Source: Pseudomonas panipatensis
Lineage (GTDB): Bacteria; Pseudomonadota; Gammaproteobacteria; Pseudomonadales; Pseudomonadaceae
DNA length: 64,000 nt
Direction of reading: 5' to 3'
NCBI RefSeq assembly: GCF_900099785.1
Contig: NZ_FNDS01000007.1
Location: 248,001-312,000, forward strand
Translations under genes and position numbers: made by a program
Shown: piece by piece, positions 10,415 to 20,713 of the stretch
Position numbering within the stretch: the first letter of the stretch is position 1
Layout of the letters: each line of letters begins with the position of its first letter
Notes under the pieces: model-generated
Databases searched by the model: none
Seen by the model: the letters and a program-made list of their open reading frames with translations, nothing else
What the model was told of the DNA's origin: nothing

Positions 10415-12097
10415 TCAGCGTTCATGTACATAGGTACCCGGCGCGGCTTCCTTGGCCGGGTAGGTGGCGTTGCCCAGTTCGAAGCTGACCGGGCGCCGCT
10501 CGCCGGCGCGCTGCTGAATCCATTGCAGCCACATCGGCCACCAACTGCCTTCGTGGCGTTGGGTGTCGTAGTACCAGGCGCGCGGGTCGGAGCTGAGCTT
10601 GCCGTTCTCGAAATAGCAGGCCTTGGGGTTGCCCGGCGGGTTGAGGATGCTCTGGATATGCCCGCTGTTGGAGAGCACGAAGCGGCTTTCGCCACCGAGC
10701 AGCATGGCCGAGCGATAGACCGCGTCCCAGGGCGTGATGTGGTCGGTGATGCCCGCGACGTGGAAGTTGTCCACCGTCACCTTCTTCAGGTCGACGGGGG
10801 TGCCGCAGACCTCCATGGCGCCGGGACGGGCCAGTGGGTTGTGCTTGAAGAAGTCGAGGAAGTCACCGTGCAGCGCCGCCGGCAGCCGGGTGTTGTCGTT
10901 GTTCCAGTAGAGGATGTCGAAGGCGGGCGGCTGCTTGCCGAGCAGGTAGTTGTTGACCCAGTAGTTCCAGATCAGGTCGTTCGGCCGCATCCAGGCGAAC
11001 ACCTTGGCCATGTCGCGGCCATCCAGCACGCCGTGCTGGTAGGAGCGACGCTTGCTGCTTTCCAGTGTCTGCTCGTCGGCGAACAGCGCCGCCGGGGTTT
11101 CCACCTGGCTGTCCAGCAGGCTGACCAGGTAGGTGGCGCTGCTCACCTTGCGCAACTGCCGGCGTGCCTGCAGATGGCCTAGCAGGGCGGCAATGGTCAG
11201 GCCGCCGGAGCAGGCGCCCATCAGGTTGACGCTGCGGCTGCCGCTGACCGCGCGGCAGACCTCGATGGCCTCGTCGAGGGCTTTCACGTAGGTCGACAGG
11301 CCCCATTCGCGATGCCGCGCGTCCGGGTTGCGCCAACTGACCACGAACACCTGCAGATTGTTCTTCAGGGCGTACTGGACGAAGCTCTTCTCCGGGCTCA
11401 GGTCGAAGATGTAGAACTTGTTGATCTGAGGCGGGACGATCAGCAGTGGCTTGGCATAGAGGTGTTCGCCGAGCGGCTTGTACTGGATGAGTTCGAGGAC
11501 TTCGCTGCGGTAGATCACCGCGCCCGGGGTGGTGGCCAGGTTGCGGCCGACCTCGAAGGCCTCCTTGTTCACCTGGCTGGGCATGCCGCCGTTGTGCAGC
11601 AGGTCTTCGAGCAGGTGGCGGGTGCCCTTGAGCAGGCTCTGCCCGCCGGTATTGAACAGTTCCTTCACCGCCAGCGGATTGATCAGGCTGTTGGACGGCG
11701 CCATGGCATCGACGAACAGTGACAGCAGGAAGCGCGCGCGGGTGCGGTCGTCGTTGTCCAGGTCGCTTTCGTCGACCCAGGCGAGCAATTGCTGCTGCCA
11801 GGCCAGGTAGGCTTGCAGGGTGCGTCGATACAACGGGTTGAGGCGCCAGGAGGGGTCCTGGAAGCGTGCGTCCTGCGGGTTGGCTTGCAGCGGCGAGTCG
11901 CCCAGCAGCACCCGACCCATCTGCTTGCCGAACGCCGCCAGGTGACGGGCGTTATACAGCGGTCGACGCATGCCCTGCAGGGCCAGTTGGCGCAGCGTGG
12001 ACAACATGTCCTTGCCGCGCAGACCGACCATGGCGCTCTGTGCATTCATGAACTCGGCGGGAGCCGGTAGCCGGCCCGCGCTGGATTTCTCTCGCAT
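10415..12097 (-). CDS. phaC2: Class II mcl-PHA synthase PhaC2
   Basis: Polymerises (R)-3-hydroxyacyl-CoA of medium chain length. The ATG at 12097 has a GGAGGG site upstream and gives 560 residues, the standard length. The lipase-like box is GACSGG with the nucleophile Cys296; Asp452 (in DHITPW) and His480 (in SNSGHIQS) complete the triad. It is closely related to PhaC1 in the same operon but clearly diverged, so the pair is old. The 178-base gap before it may hold its own promoter. Confidence 0.97.
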   Translation of the reverse strand: MREKSSAGRLPAPAEFMNAQSAMVGLRGKDMLSTLRQLALQGMRRPLYNARHLAAFGKQMGRVLLGDSPLQANPQDARFQDPSWRLNPLYRRTLQAYLAWQQQLLAWVDESDLDNDDRTRARFLLSLFVDAMAPSNSLINPLAVKELFNTGGQSLLKGTRHLLEDLLHNGGMPSQVNKEAFEVGRNLATTPGAVIYRSEVLELIQYKPLGEHLYAKPLLIVPPQINKFYIFDLSPEKSFVQYALKNNLQVFVVSWRNPDARHREWGLSTYVKALDEAIEVCRAVSGSRSVNLMGACSGGLTIAALLGHLQARRQLRKVSSATYLVSLLDSQVETPAALFADEQTLESSKRRSYQHGVLDGRDMAKVFAWMRPNDLIWNYWVNNYLLGKQPPAFDILYWNNDNTRLPAALHGDFLDFFKHNPLARPGAMEVCGTPVDLKKVTVDNFHVAGITDHITPWDAVYRSAMLLGGESRFVLSNSGHIQSILNPPGNPKACYFENGKLSSDPRAWYYDTQRHEGSWWPMWLQWIQQRAGERRPVSFELGNATYPAKEAAPGTYVHER

Positions 12098-12275
12098 GTG
12101 CAGCCCTCCATCCAATGAAAGAACCGTCGTGAGTCGGGCGCAGCAAGGCCCATACCAGATTCGTCGCGGGTGCGTTGCAGACGTGCGCGAAGGACCAAGC
12201 ATAGGCACGATTACGGACTTGCGCCGGTCAGGCAGCATGCCCGTGCACTATTACGAGGCGATGATTGCGGCCGGC

Positions 12276-13304
12276 TCAGCCGGTCTTGGGGGTGAAGGGC
12301 CGCGGGTGCATGACCGCGCGCTGGCGCTCCTCGGCGAGGAATTTCATGATGATCGGCGCCACCGTTTCGGCGCGGGTCACCAGGAACAGGTGGCCGTCGT
12401 CGATCACGTGCAGCTCGGCATTGGGGATGCGCCAGGCCAGCAGGCGCATGTTCACCAGGGGAATGATGGGGTCGTCGTCACCGGCCAGGATCAGGGTCGG
12501 CTGCTGGATCTTGTGCAGCCAGTGGATGCTGGTCCAGCCCAGCCCGGCGAACAGTTGCCAGTAGTAGCCGAGCTTGCCGGAGGAACGCACCTTGGCGGCG
12601 AAGGCCATGGCCAGCTTGGGGTCGCGGCGGAAGGCGCCGCCGTAGATGTCCGGCGCAATGTGCGCGCCATAGGACGGCTGGATGTAGCGCCGCGGACTGG
12701 CCATGCGCCAGAGCACCTTGGGCTTGCCCGGAACCATCACCGCACCGGCGGCGGTGGCGGCGAGGATCAGCTTCTTGCAGCGCTCCGGATAGTCGTGGGC
12801 GAACTGCTGGGCCAGGGCGCCGCCCCAGGACACGCCGATGGCGGTGACCTGGCCGTAGTCCAGGTAATCGAGCATGCGCGCGGCCAGCTTGGCCAGCCCC
12901 GGGAAGCGGTAGGGCCGGCTCGGCGTCGAGGAACCACCGACGCCTGGCACATCGAAGGCGATCACCTCCAGGTCCGGGTCCAGCGCGGCGACGAAGGGGA
13001 ACACCAGCTCCAGGTTGGCGCCGATGCCATTGAAGATCAGCAAGGGCGTCATGTGTGCCTTGCCGGGGCGCACGGCGGTGCGGATGCTCTGCCCATCGAG
13101 GTCGATGGTGCGGAACACGAAGGGCTGCGGCGTGATGCCCTTGCCGGCTGTCGGCACTGCGACCGCGAGCGTGTCGCCTTCGAGCCGAGTGTCCGGGGGT
13201 TTCGGCGCGCGCCGTGAGCGGGCCGGAGCCGCCGCCGCTGGCGTGGGCTCCTTGGCTGGCACGGCGTCCTCGACGGGTGCTTCGGGTAGCGTCTCTGTCT
13301 TCAT
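12276..13304 (-). CDS. phaZ: Intracellular PHA depolymerase PhaZ with N-terminal extension
   Basis: Serine hydrolase that degrades stored mcl-PHA, an alpha/beta hydrolase with GVSWGG (Ser159), the acid in GDDDP and the base in DDGHLF. The family body begins at about residue 58 (TPQPFVFRTIDLD), where other pseudomonads have their start Met. Here no ATG occurs at that point; the only in-frame ATG begins an extra Pro/Ala- and Arg-rich leader at 13304, whose ATGA overlaps the phaC1 stop. An internal GTG about 8 codons before the body lacks a ribosome site. I therefore call a 342-residue product coupled to phaC1, with the leader's reality moderately sure. Confidence 0.9.
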   Translation of the reverse strand: MKTETLPEAPVEDAVPAKEPTPAAAAPARSRRAPKPPDTRLEGDTLAVAVPTAGKGITPQPFVFRTIDLDGQSIRTAVRPGKAHMTPLLIFNGIGANLELVFPFVAALDPDLEVIAFDVPGVGGSSTPSRPYRFPGLAKLAARMLDYLDYGQVTAIGVSWGGALAQQFAHDYPERCKKLILAATAAGAVMVPGKPKVLWRMASPRRYIQPSYGAHIAPDIYGGAFRRDPKLAMAFAAKVRSSGKLGYYWQLFAGLGWTSIHWLHKIQQPTLILAGDDDPIIPLVNMRLLAWRIPNAELHVIDDGHLFLVTRAETVAPIIMKFLAEERQRAVMHPRPFTPKTG

Positions 13305-14980
13305 CGTTCGTGTACGTAGGTGCCGGGGGATGCTTCGCCGGCCGGGTAGGCCTTGCAGCCCAGGGCGGCTGGCGCCTTCTTCAGTTTGCCGGAGCGCTCG
13401 GCCAGCCAGCCCTGCCAGTGCAGCCACCAGGAGTCGGCGTGCTTGCTGGCGTTTTCCTGCCAGGTCTTGGGATCGCTGGAAAGCTCGGGGCCGGTCATGA
13501 AGCGCGCCTTGGGGTTGCCCGGCGGGTTGAGGATGCTCTGGATGTGCCCGCTGTTGGAGAGGATGAATTCGCACTTGCCGCCGAGCAGGCGGGCCGAGCG
13601 ATAGCAGGCGGTCCAGGGGGTGATGTGGTCGTTGAGGCCGGCGACGCAATAGAAATCGCAGGTGACCTGCTTGAGGTCGATCGGCGTGCCGCCGACTTCC
13701 AGTGCGCCGGGGCGGGTCAAGGGGTTGGTCTTGAACATTTCCACCAGTTCGCCGTGCAGCGCGGCGGGCAGTCGCGTGGTGTCGTTGTTCCAGAACAGGA
13801 TGTCGAAGGCCGGCGGTTCGTTGCCGAGCAGGTAGTTGTTGACCCAGTAGTTCCAGATCAGGTCGTTCGGCCGCATCCAGGCGAACACCTTGGCCATGTC
13901 GCGGCCTTCCAGTACGCCGGACTGGTAGGAACGGCGCTTGGCCGCCTCCAGGGTCTTCTCGTCGGCGAACAGGGCGACCTGGGTATCCAGTTCGAAATCG
14001 AGCACGCTGACCATCTGGGTGAAGGCGTGGACCTTGTGTTCGCCCAGCGCCGCGTAGTGGCCGAGCAGTGTCACGGTGGTAATGCCGCCGGAGCAGGCGC
14101 CGAGCATGTTCAGATCCTTGCTGCCGGTGATGGCCAGGATCACGTCGATGGCTTCCTTGAGCGCTTCGATGTAGGTGGTCAGCCCCCATTCGCGCTGGGC
14201 CTTGGTCGGGTTGCGCCAACTGACGATGAAGGTCTGCACCTGGTTGCGCAGGCTGAAGCGCGCCAGGCTCTTCTCCGGCGACAGGTCGAAGACGTAGAAC
14301 TTGTTGATCTGCGGCGGCACCACCAGCAGCGGGCGTTCGTGCACGCTCTCGGTGATCGGCTTGTACTGGATGAGTTCCAGCACGTCGTTGCGGAACACCA
14401 CCGCGCCTTCGCTGACGGCCAGGTTCTTGCCGACCTCGAAGGCGTCCATGTTCACCTGGCTGGGCATGCCGCCGTTGTTGACCAGGTCCTTGGCCAGGTG
14501 GCTGAGGCCGTCGAGCAGGCTCTTGCCGCCGGTCTCGAAGAAGCGTTTGACCGCCGCCGGGTTGCTCAGGGTGTTGGTCGGCGCCATGGCTTCGGTCATC
14601 AGGTTGATGACGAACTGGCCGCGGGTGATGTCCTGCGGCGCCAGGTCGCTCTCGCCGATCCAGTCATGCAGTTCCTTGCGCCACGCCAGGTAGGTCTGCA
14701 GGTAGCGGCGGTACAGGGGGTTCTGGCTCCAGGCCGGGTCGTTGAAGCGGCGATCGTCGTCGGCCGGGCGTAACTCGGAACTGCCGAGCAGGACATTCTT
14801 CAGCTCCAGGCCGAAATGGCCGACATGCTTGACGCTGTGGAGGGGCTGCTTGAGCGCCTGCAGCAGCACCATGCGGGCAGTGGACAAGAGATCCTTTCCC
14901 CGAATCCCGATCACCGGGTTGAGGTTGAGGGTGTTTTCCGCGGCTTGCTGGGGCAGATCGTTGTTCTTCTTTTCGGTCAT
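13301..14980 (-). CDS. phaC1: Class II mcl-PHA synthase PhaC1
   Basis: First and main PHA synthase of the operon. The ATG at 14980 gives MTEKKNNDLP and 559 residues, the family length; a GGAG lies about 10 bases upstream. The PhaC box GACSGG holds Cys296, with Asp451 in DHITPW and His479 in SNSGHIQS. Its stop overlaps the phaZ start. Transcription probably begins at the sigma54-type promoter near 15304-15320, which leaves a leader of about 300 bases. Confidence 0.97.
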   Translation of the reverse strand: MTEKKNNDLPQQAAENTLNLNPVIGIRGKDLLSTARMVLLQALKQPLHSVKHVGHFGLELKNVLLGSSELRPADDDRRFNDPAWSQNPLYRRYLQTYLAWRKELHDWIGESDLAPQDITRGQFVINLMTEAMAPTNTLSNPAAVKRFFETGGKSLLDGLSHLAKDLVNNGGMPSQVNMDAFEVGKNLAVSEGAVVFRNDVLELIQYKPITESVHERPLLVVPPQINKFYVFDLSPEKSLARFSLRNQVQTFIVSWRNPTKAQREWGLTTYIEALKEAIDVILAITGSKDLNMLGACSGGITTVTLLGHYAALGEHKVHAFTQMVSVLDFELDTQVALFADEKTLEAAKRRSYQSGVLEGRDMAKVFAWMRPNDLIWNYWVNNYLLGNEPPAFDILFWNNDTTRLPAALHGELVEMFKTNPLTRPGALEVGGTPIDLKQVTCDFYCVAGLNDHITPWTACYRSARLLGGKCEFILSNSGHIQSILNPPGNPKARFMTGPELSSDPKTWQENASKHADSWWLHWQGWLAERSGKLKKAPAALGCKAYPAGEASPGTYVHER

Positions 14981-15064
14981 CGGCGACGCTCCATTGTCCT
15001 GAGACGAATACTGGCGGGGCTGCACCTAGGTGTGACAGGCCAAGTACTGCTCGGGTTAGCGGAA

Positions 15065-15082
15065 CGTGGAGCGAGCTCCACG
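15065..15082. promoter_or_regulatory. Perfect inverted repeat in the phaC1 leader
   Basis: CGTGGAGC-GA-GCTCCACG, an 8-bp perfect inverted repeat 85 bases upstream of phaC1. A second one, GCGACA-AGTA-TGTCGC, lies at 15200-15215. Both are downstream of the sigma54 site on the minus strand, so they are candidate operators (for example for PhaD) or RNA hairpins in the leader. No binding data are available here. Confidence 0.45.
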
Positions 15083-15303
15083 CATGTCATCACTTGGCGG
15101 AATCACTGGAAAACCCGGGGCCTCGCGTACAGGGGAACTGCACTGACTTGGTTACCCGAGTTTCCTTCGCCGCGCAAGCTGGTGCAGCGTGGGGCCTGTG
15201 CGACAAGTATGTCGCGCGAGATTAGAAAACGCGCCCTAGAGCGGGAGCGCATTCGGGCCTCGATGACGGGCGCCACGCCGAAGCCAGTGTGCAAGGCGAA
15301 TGT

Positions 15304-15320
15304 TGCAAATGACGTGCCCT
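15304..15320 (-). promoter_or_regulatory. Sigma54 (RpoN) promoter for phaC1
   Basis: Read on the minus strand the site is AGGGCACGTCATTTGCA, which matches the TGGCACG-N4-TTGCW consensus at almost every position, with correct GG/GC spacing. A sigma54-type promoter has been described upstream of phaC1 in P. aeruginosa. The predicted start near 15293 leaves a leader of about 310 bases to phaC1. The 14981-15381 gap holds this site, two inverted repeats and no gene. Confidence 0.8.
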
Positions 15321-15364
15321 GTAGCGGGGCAGGGCAGGGTGCCTGGATGCAGGGAAAGGATGAA

Positions 15365-15380
15365 CCCGCCGAAAGACGGG
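15365..15380 (-). terminator. Possible weak terminator after the DUF971 gene
   Basis: A 6-bp stem with one G-U pair (CCCGTC/GGCGGG, loop TTTC on the minus strand) directly after the DUF971 stop. Only a short, broken T-run follows, so termination is uncertain. Confidence 0.35.
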
Positions 15381-15381
15381 C

Positions 15382-15753
15382 TCAGAGCATCAGCCGCACG
15401 ACCGATTCGGCCGGATCGCGGGACTTGCCGGCCTTGTCCAGTTCGGCGAGGTAGTCGGCCCACAGCTCATCCTTGCGCGTGCACAGTTGGTAGAGGTAAT
15501 CCCAGCTGTACAGGCCGCTGTCGTGGCCGTCGTCGAAGGTCAGCTTGAGCGCGTACTGCCCGGCCGGCTCGACGCCGACCAGGGCTACCTGGATCTTGCC
15601 GTATTGCAGTATCGGGTTGCCGTGGCCCTGCACTTCGGCCGAGGGCGAGTGCACGCGGAGGAACTCGGCGGGCAGGTCGTAGGATGCCTCGCCGTAGGTC
15701 AGGGTCAGGGTCCTGGAGGCCTTGTGCAGCTGGATAGCGGTGGGAATGTGCAT
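15382..15753 (-). CDS. DUF971 domain protein (gamma-butyrobetaine hydroxylase-like N-terminal)
   Basis: A 123-residue protein consisting of the DUF971 / GBBH-like N-terminal domain alone. The ATG at 15753 gives MHIPTAIQLHK, whereas an earlier in-frame start reads through non-conserved promoter sequence. Family marks include LPAEFLRVHSPSAEVQGHG, FDDGHDSGLYSWDYL and a C-terminal DELWADYLAEL. Members such as this often sit beside hslU in Pseudomonas; some are proposed to act with iron-sulfur cofactors, but the role here is unknown. Confidence 0.88.
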   Translation of the reverse strand: MHIPTAIQLHKASRTLTLTYGEASYDLPAEFLRVHSPSAEVQGHGNPILQYGKIQVALVGVEPAGQYALKLTFDDGHDSGLYSWDYLYQLCTRKDELWADYLAELDKAGKSRDPAESVVRLML

Positions 15754-15806
15754 GGGGACTCCTCGGGCAGGGGCGATGACGCATTGTAGCGCCGCCGCGA
15801 AGAAAG

Positions 15807-15833
15807 CAGCGGGGCGCCGCAAGGGCGCCCCGC
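15807..15833 (-). terminator. Terminator after hslVU
   Basis: Perfect 11-bp stem AGCGGGGCGCC/GGCGCCCCGCT with a 5-base loop, followed on the minus strand by a T-rich stretch. It lies about 50 bases beyond the hslU stop. A second hairpin (GGCCGCG/CGCGGCC) occurs at 15851-15868 between the stop and this terminator. Confidence 0.7.
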
Positions 15834-15879
15834 TGTACTGCGTTCGCCGGGGCCGCGCAGGCGCGGCCGGCGCTTGCCG

Positions 15880-17220
15880 TCAGAGAATGTAGCGCGACAG
15901 GTCTTCGTCCTCGGCCAGCTCGCCGAGGTGGCCATTGACGTAGGCGGCGTCGATCACGATCGGCTTCTCGCTATGCTCGCTGGCCAGGTCGGCGGCATCG
16001 AAGGAGACTTCCTCGAGCAGCCGCTCCAGCAGCGTGTGCAGGCGACGGGCACCGATGTTCTCGGTCTTCTCGTTGACCTGCCAGGCGATCTCGGCGAGGC
16101 GCTGGATGCCGTCGTCGGCGAACTCGATGTCCAGGCCTTCGGTCTTCAGCAGCGCGGTGTACTGCTCGGTGAGCGAGGCGTGCGGCTCCTTGAGGATGCG
16201 CTGGAAGTCGCTCGGGCTGAGGGCCTTGAGTTCGACGCGGATCGGCAGGCGGCCCTGCAGTTCCGGCACCAGGTCGCTCGGCTTGGACAGGTGGAAGGCG
16301 CCCGAGGCGATGAACAGGATGTGGTCGGTCTTGACCATGCCCAGCTTGGTGTTGACCGTGCAGCCCTCGATCAGCGGCAGCAGGTCGCGCTGCACGCCCT
16401 CGCGGGAGACATCGGCGCCACCGGCGTTGGCGCGCTTGGCAATCTTGTCGATCTCGTCGATGAAGACGATGCCATGCTGCTCCACCGCTTCCAGGGCGCG
16501 GCCCTTGAGGTCTTCTTCATTGACCAGGCGCGCGGCTTCCTCGTCGCGGATCAGCTTCATCGCCTCGGTGACTTTCATCTTGCGGGTCTTGCGCTTGCCC
16601 TTGCCCATGTTGGAGAAGAGGTTCTGCAACTGGCTGGTCATTTCCTCCATGCCGGGCGGCGCCATGATTTCCACGCCTGCCGGAACGTCGGCGACCTCGA
16701 TGTCGATTTCCTTGTCGTCCAACTGGCCTTCGCGCAGGCGCTTGCGGAACAGTTGGCGGGTATTGGAGTCCTCGCGCGGCGGCTCGTCACCGAAGCCCGC
16801 GGTGCGTGCCGGCGGCAGCAGGGCATCGAGAATGCGCTCCTCGGCGGCGTCCTCGGCGCGGTATTTGACCTTCTGAATCTCCTGCTCGCGGAGCATCTTG
16901 ATCGCCGCGTCGGCGAGGTCGCGGATGATCGACTCGACATCGCGGCCGACATAACCGACCTCGGTGAACTTGGTCGCCTCGACCTTGATGAAGGGCGCGT
17001 TGGCCAGTTTGGCCAGGCGTCGGGCGATCTCGGTCTTGCCGACGCCGGTCGGGCCGATCATCAGGATGTTCTTCGGCGTCACCTCGACGCGCAGCTCGGC
17101 GGGCAACTGCATGCGCCGCCAGCGGTTGCGCAGGGCGATGGCGACGGCGCGCTTGGCGTCGTCCTGGCCGATGATGTGGCGGTTGAGTTCGTGGACGATC
17201 TCGCGGGGCGTCATGGACAT
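15880..17220 (-). CDS. hslU: HslUV protease ATPase subunit HslU
   Basis: AAA+ unfoldase that feeds proteins to the HslV peptidase, 446 residues. Walker A is [18 protein letters not shown] and Walker B is [11 protein letters not shown]; the pore-loop motif GYVGRDV is near residue 91. The I domain lies between them, and the C-terminus is the conserved LSRYIL that inserts into HslV. It follows hslV by 25 bases in one heat-shock operon. Confidence 0.97.
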   Translation of the reverse strand: MSMTPREIVHELNRHIIGQDDAKRAVAIALRNRWRRMQLPAELRVEVTPKNILMIGPTGVGKTEIARRLAKLANAPFIKVEATKFTEVGYVGRDVESIIRDLADAAIKMLREQEIQKVKYRAEDAAEERILDALLPPARTAGFGDEPPREDSNTRQLFRKRLREGQLDDKEIDIEVADVPAGVEIMAPPGMEEMTSQLQNLFSNMGKGKRKTRKMKVTEAMKLIRDEEAARLVNEEDLKGRALEAVEQHGIVFIDEIDKIAKRANAGGADVSREGVQRDLLPLIEGCTVNTKLGMVKTDHILFIASGAFHLSKPSDLVPELQGRLPIRVELKALSPSDFQRILKEPHASLTEQYTALLKTEGLDIEFADDGIQRLAEIAWQVNEKTENIGARRLHTLLERLLEEVSFDAADLASEHSEKPIVIDAAYVNGHLGELAEDEDLSRYIL

Positions 17221-17245
17221 ACGGTTACTCCGGAGGGACGGCGGC

Positions 17246-17776
17246 TCAGACCGCGCTGTCCTGCTCCTCGATGGTGAGATTCTGGTTGGTGAACACGCAG
17301 ATCGACCCGGCGATGTTCAAGGCGCTTTCGGTGATCTCGCGGGCAGACAGTTCGGTGTGCTTCAGCAGCGCCATGGCCGCGGCCTGGGCGAAGCCGCCGC
17401 CGGAGCCCATGGCGATCAGGCCCTGCTCGGGTTCGACCACGTCGCCGTTGCCGGTGATGATCAGTGAGGCATCCTTGTTGGCCACTGCCAGCATGGCTTC
17501 CAGGCGGCTCAGGGAACGGTCGGTACGCCAGTCCTTGGCCAGCTCGACGGCGGCGCGGACCAGATGCCCCTGGTGTTTCTCCAGTTGCTGTTCGAAGCGC
17601 TCGAACAGCGTGAAGGCATCGGCGGTGGCGCCGGCGAAGCCGGCCAGCACCTCGCCGTGATACAGCCGGCGGACCTTCTTCGCGTTGCCTTTCATGACGG
17701 TGTTGCCAAGGGATACCTGGCCGTCGCCGCCCATGACGACTTTGCCGTTGCGGCGGACTGAAACGATAGTGGTCAA
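17246..17776 (-). CDS. hslV: HslUV protease peptidase subunit HslV (TTG start)
   Basis: Threonine peptidase of the HslUV complex. The correct start is the TTG at 17776, preceded by GGAGA at a normal distance; it gives (M)[10 protein letters not shown], so removal of Met exposes the catalytic Thr1. A longer frame to 17824 would bury this threonine and cannot give an active enzyme. The product is 176 residues with the proteasome-like [11 protein letters not shown] motif and the C-terminal [12 protein letters not shown] heat-shock promoter lies upstream. Confidence 0.95.
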   Translation of the reverse strand: MTTIVSVRRNGKVVMGGDGQVSLGNTVMKGNAKKVRRLYHGEVLAGFAGATADAFTLFERFEQQLEKHQGHLVRAAVELAKDWRTDRSLSRLEAMLAVANKDASLIITGNGDVVEPEQGLIAMGSGGGFAQAAAMALLKHTELSAREITESALNIAGSICVFTNQNLTIEEQDSAV

Positions 17777-17822
17777 GGGGGAGTTCTCCACACAGCGGGG
17801 CGTTTTGCCCGAATGCGGAGAC

Positions 17823-17851
17823 ATATGGGGATGAAGGCAGCGCCCTTCAAG
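17823..17851 (-). promoter_or_regulatory. Sigma32 (RpoH) heat-shock promoter for hslVU
   Basis: On the minus strand CTTGAAG, then 14 bases, then CCCCATAT. This fits the sigma32 consensus CTTGAAA-N11-16-CCCCATNT, with one mismatch in the -35 box. It sits about 47 bases before the TTG start of hslV, consistent with heat-shock control known for hslVU in other bacteria. Confidence 0.82.
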
Positions 17852-17918
17852 TTATCGGCGACGGATGTACGCCAAAGGTCGCAAGGGGAGTGCCGCCGGC
17901 TGGATCGGCGGCGGTGGC

Positions 17919-17942
17919 GGAGGCCCGCTATGGCGGGCCTCC
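17919..17942 (-). terminator. Strong hairpin between the SPOR gene and hslV
   Basis: Perfect 10-bp stem GGAGGCCCGC/GCGGGCCTCC around a 4-base loop, 13 bases beyond the SPOR-protein stop codon. No T-run follows on either strand, so it may stabilise the mRNA end or act as a rho-assisted terminator. Confidence 0.5.
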
Positions 17943-17954
17943 GCGGCCGATCGA

Positions 17955-18815
17955 TCAGCGGTTCTGGCGCTGCTGTAACAGCAGATTGCTGAAGCCGCCG
18001 GCGGCCAGTTGTTTCTGCGCCGCGGAGACCTGGGCGCGGTCGCTGAACGGGCCGACCATCACCCGGTACCAGGTCTCGTCGCGCACCGCGCCGGATTCCA
18101 CCCGCGCGCTCTGGCCGAGGAGAATGACCTGGGCGCGCACGCGGTCGGCGTCGGCCTGCTTGCGGAACGAGCCGGCCTGCAGGAAGAACTGGGTCGCGGC
18201 CACCGCTGGCGGGGCGATCGGCTTGCTCGCCGGTGCCGCTGGCGGCGTGGCGGCCTTGGCCTGACTGGCGGCCGGAGGCTGCTGGGGATGCTGCGCCGCG
18301 GGTACCTGCTGCGCCTGCTGAGCTTGTTGCGCCGGCTGTGCCGCCTGCGGCGTGGCGGCTGGCGTGGCCGGCTTGACCACCGCCGGCGGCGGCGGAGTCA
18401 GGCCATTGAGCGCCGCCTGGGCGCGCACGGCGTCGATCTTCGCCGCTTCCTCCGGGGTCGAGACCACGGTCGGCGTCTGCGGCGCTTGCGGTTTTTCCGG
18501 TACGGCTTCCGGCGGCACCACCACTTCCGAGCCCGGCAGCAGGGTGTAGAAGTCGTACTTCGGTTTCACCGCGATGGCCGACTGCGGCTGCGCCGGCGCG
18601 CCGGGCTTGGCGCCCTGGGCGACGCCGGCCTTCTGCTGCTCCGGCTTCTCCCGGCGCACTTCATTACGGCCGGGCTCGAGCTTCATCAGGAACACGATGA
18701 AGCCGCCGATGGCCAGGCCGGCGACCAGCCAGACCCAGCCGGGGATCGAGCTTTTCTTGGCCGGGGCCTGGTAGCGGCTGGCGCCGCGCTTGGGAGCAGG
18801 TTTCTTCTTCGCCAT
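17955..18815 (-). CDS. SPOR-domain membrane protein (FtsN-like)
   Basis: A 286-residue cell-envelope protein. A short basic cytoplasmic tail (residues 1-24) leads into one membrane helix (GWVWLVAGLAIGGFIVFLM), then a long Pro/Ala/Gln-rich periplasmic linker. The C-terminal 75 residues form an SPOR domain (FFLQAGSFRKQADADRVRAQ ... WYRVMVGPFSDR), which binds denuded septal peptidoglycan. This architecture matches FtsN, and it sits next to argS as in other pseudomonads, but orthology to FtsN is not proven here. Confidence 0.88.
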   Translation of the reverse strand: MAKKKPAPKRGASRYQAPAKKSSIPGWVWLVAGLAIGGFIVFLMKLEPGRNEVRREKPEQQKAGVAQGAKPGAPAQPQSAIAVKPKYDFYTLLPGSEVVVPPEAVPEKPQAPQTPTVVSTPEEAAKIDAVRAQAALNGLTPPPPAVVKPATPAATPQAAQPAQQAQQAQQVPAAQHPQQPPAASQAKAATPPAAPASKPIAPPAVAATQFFLQAGSFRKQADADRVRAQVILLGQSARVESGAVRDETWYRVMVGPFSDRAQVSAAQKQLAAGGFSNLLLQQRQNR

Positions 18816-18821
18816 GGACGA

Positions 18822-20624
<1,803 letters not shown>

Positions 20625-20713
20625 TTATCGGTGTCTGAAGGAAAAGCTACAAGCAAGGCGCCGTGTCGGCCCTGACCTCGGGCAGGGGCTGTTCGGATCG
20701 CGCCGTGCCGGGT

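Noticed and set aside
10415-14980. Recent duplication of phaC1 and phaC2 as a repeat
   Set aside because: The two share motifs but differ throughout at the DNA level; the pair is an old feature of Pseudomonas PHA clusters.
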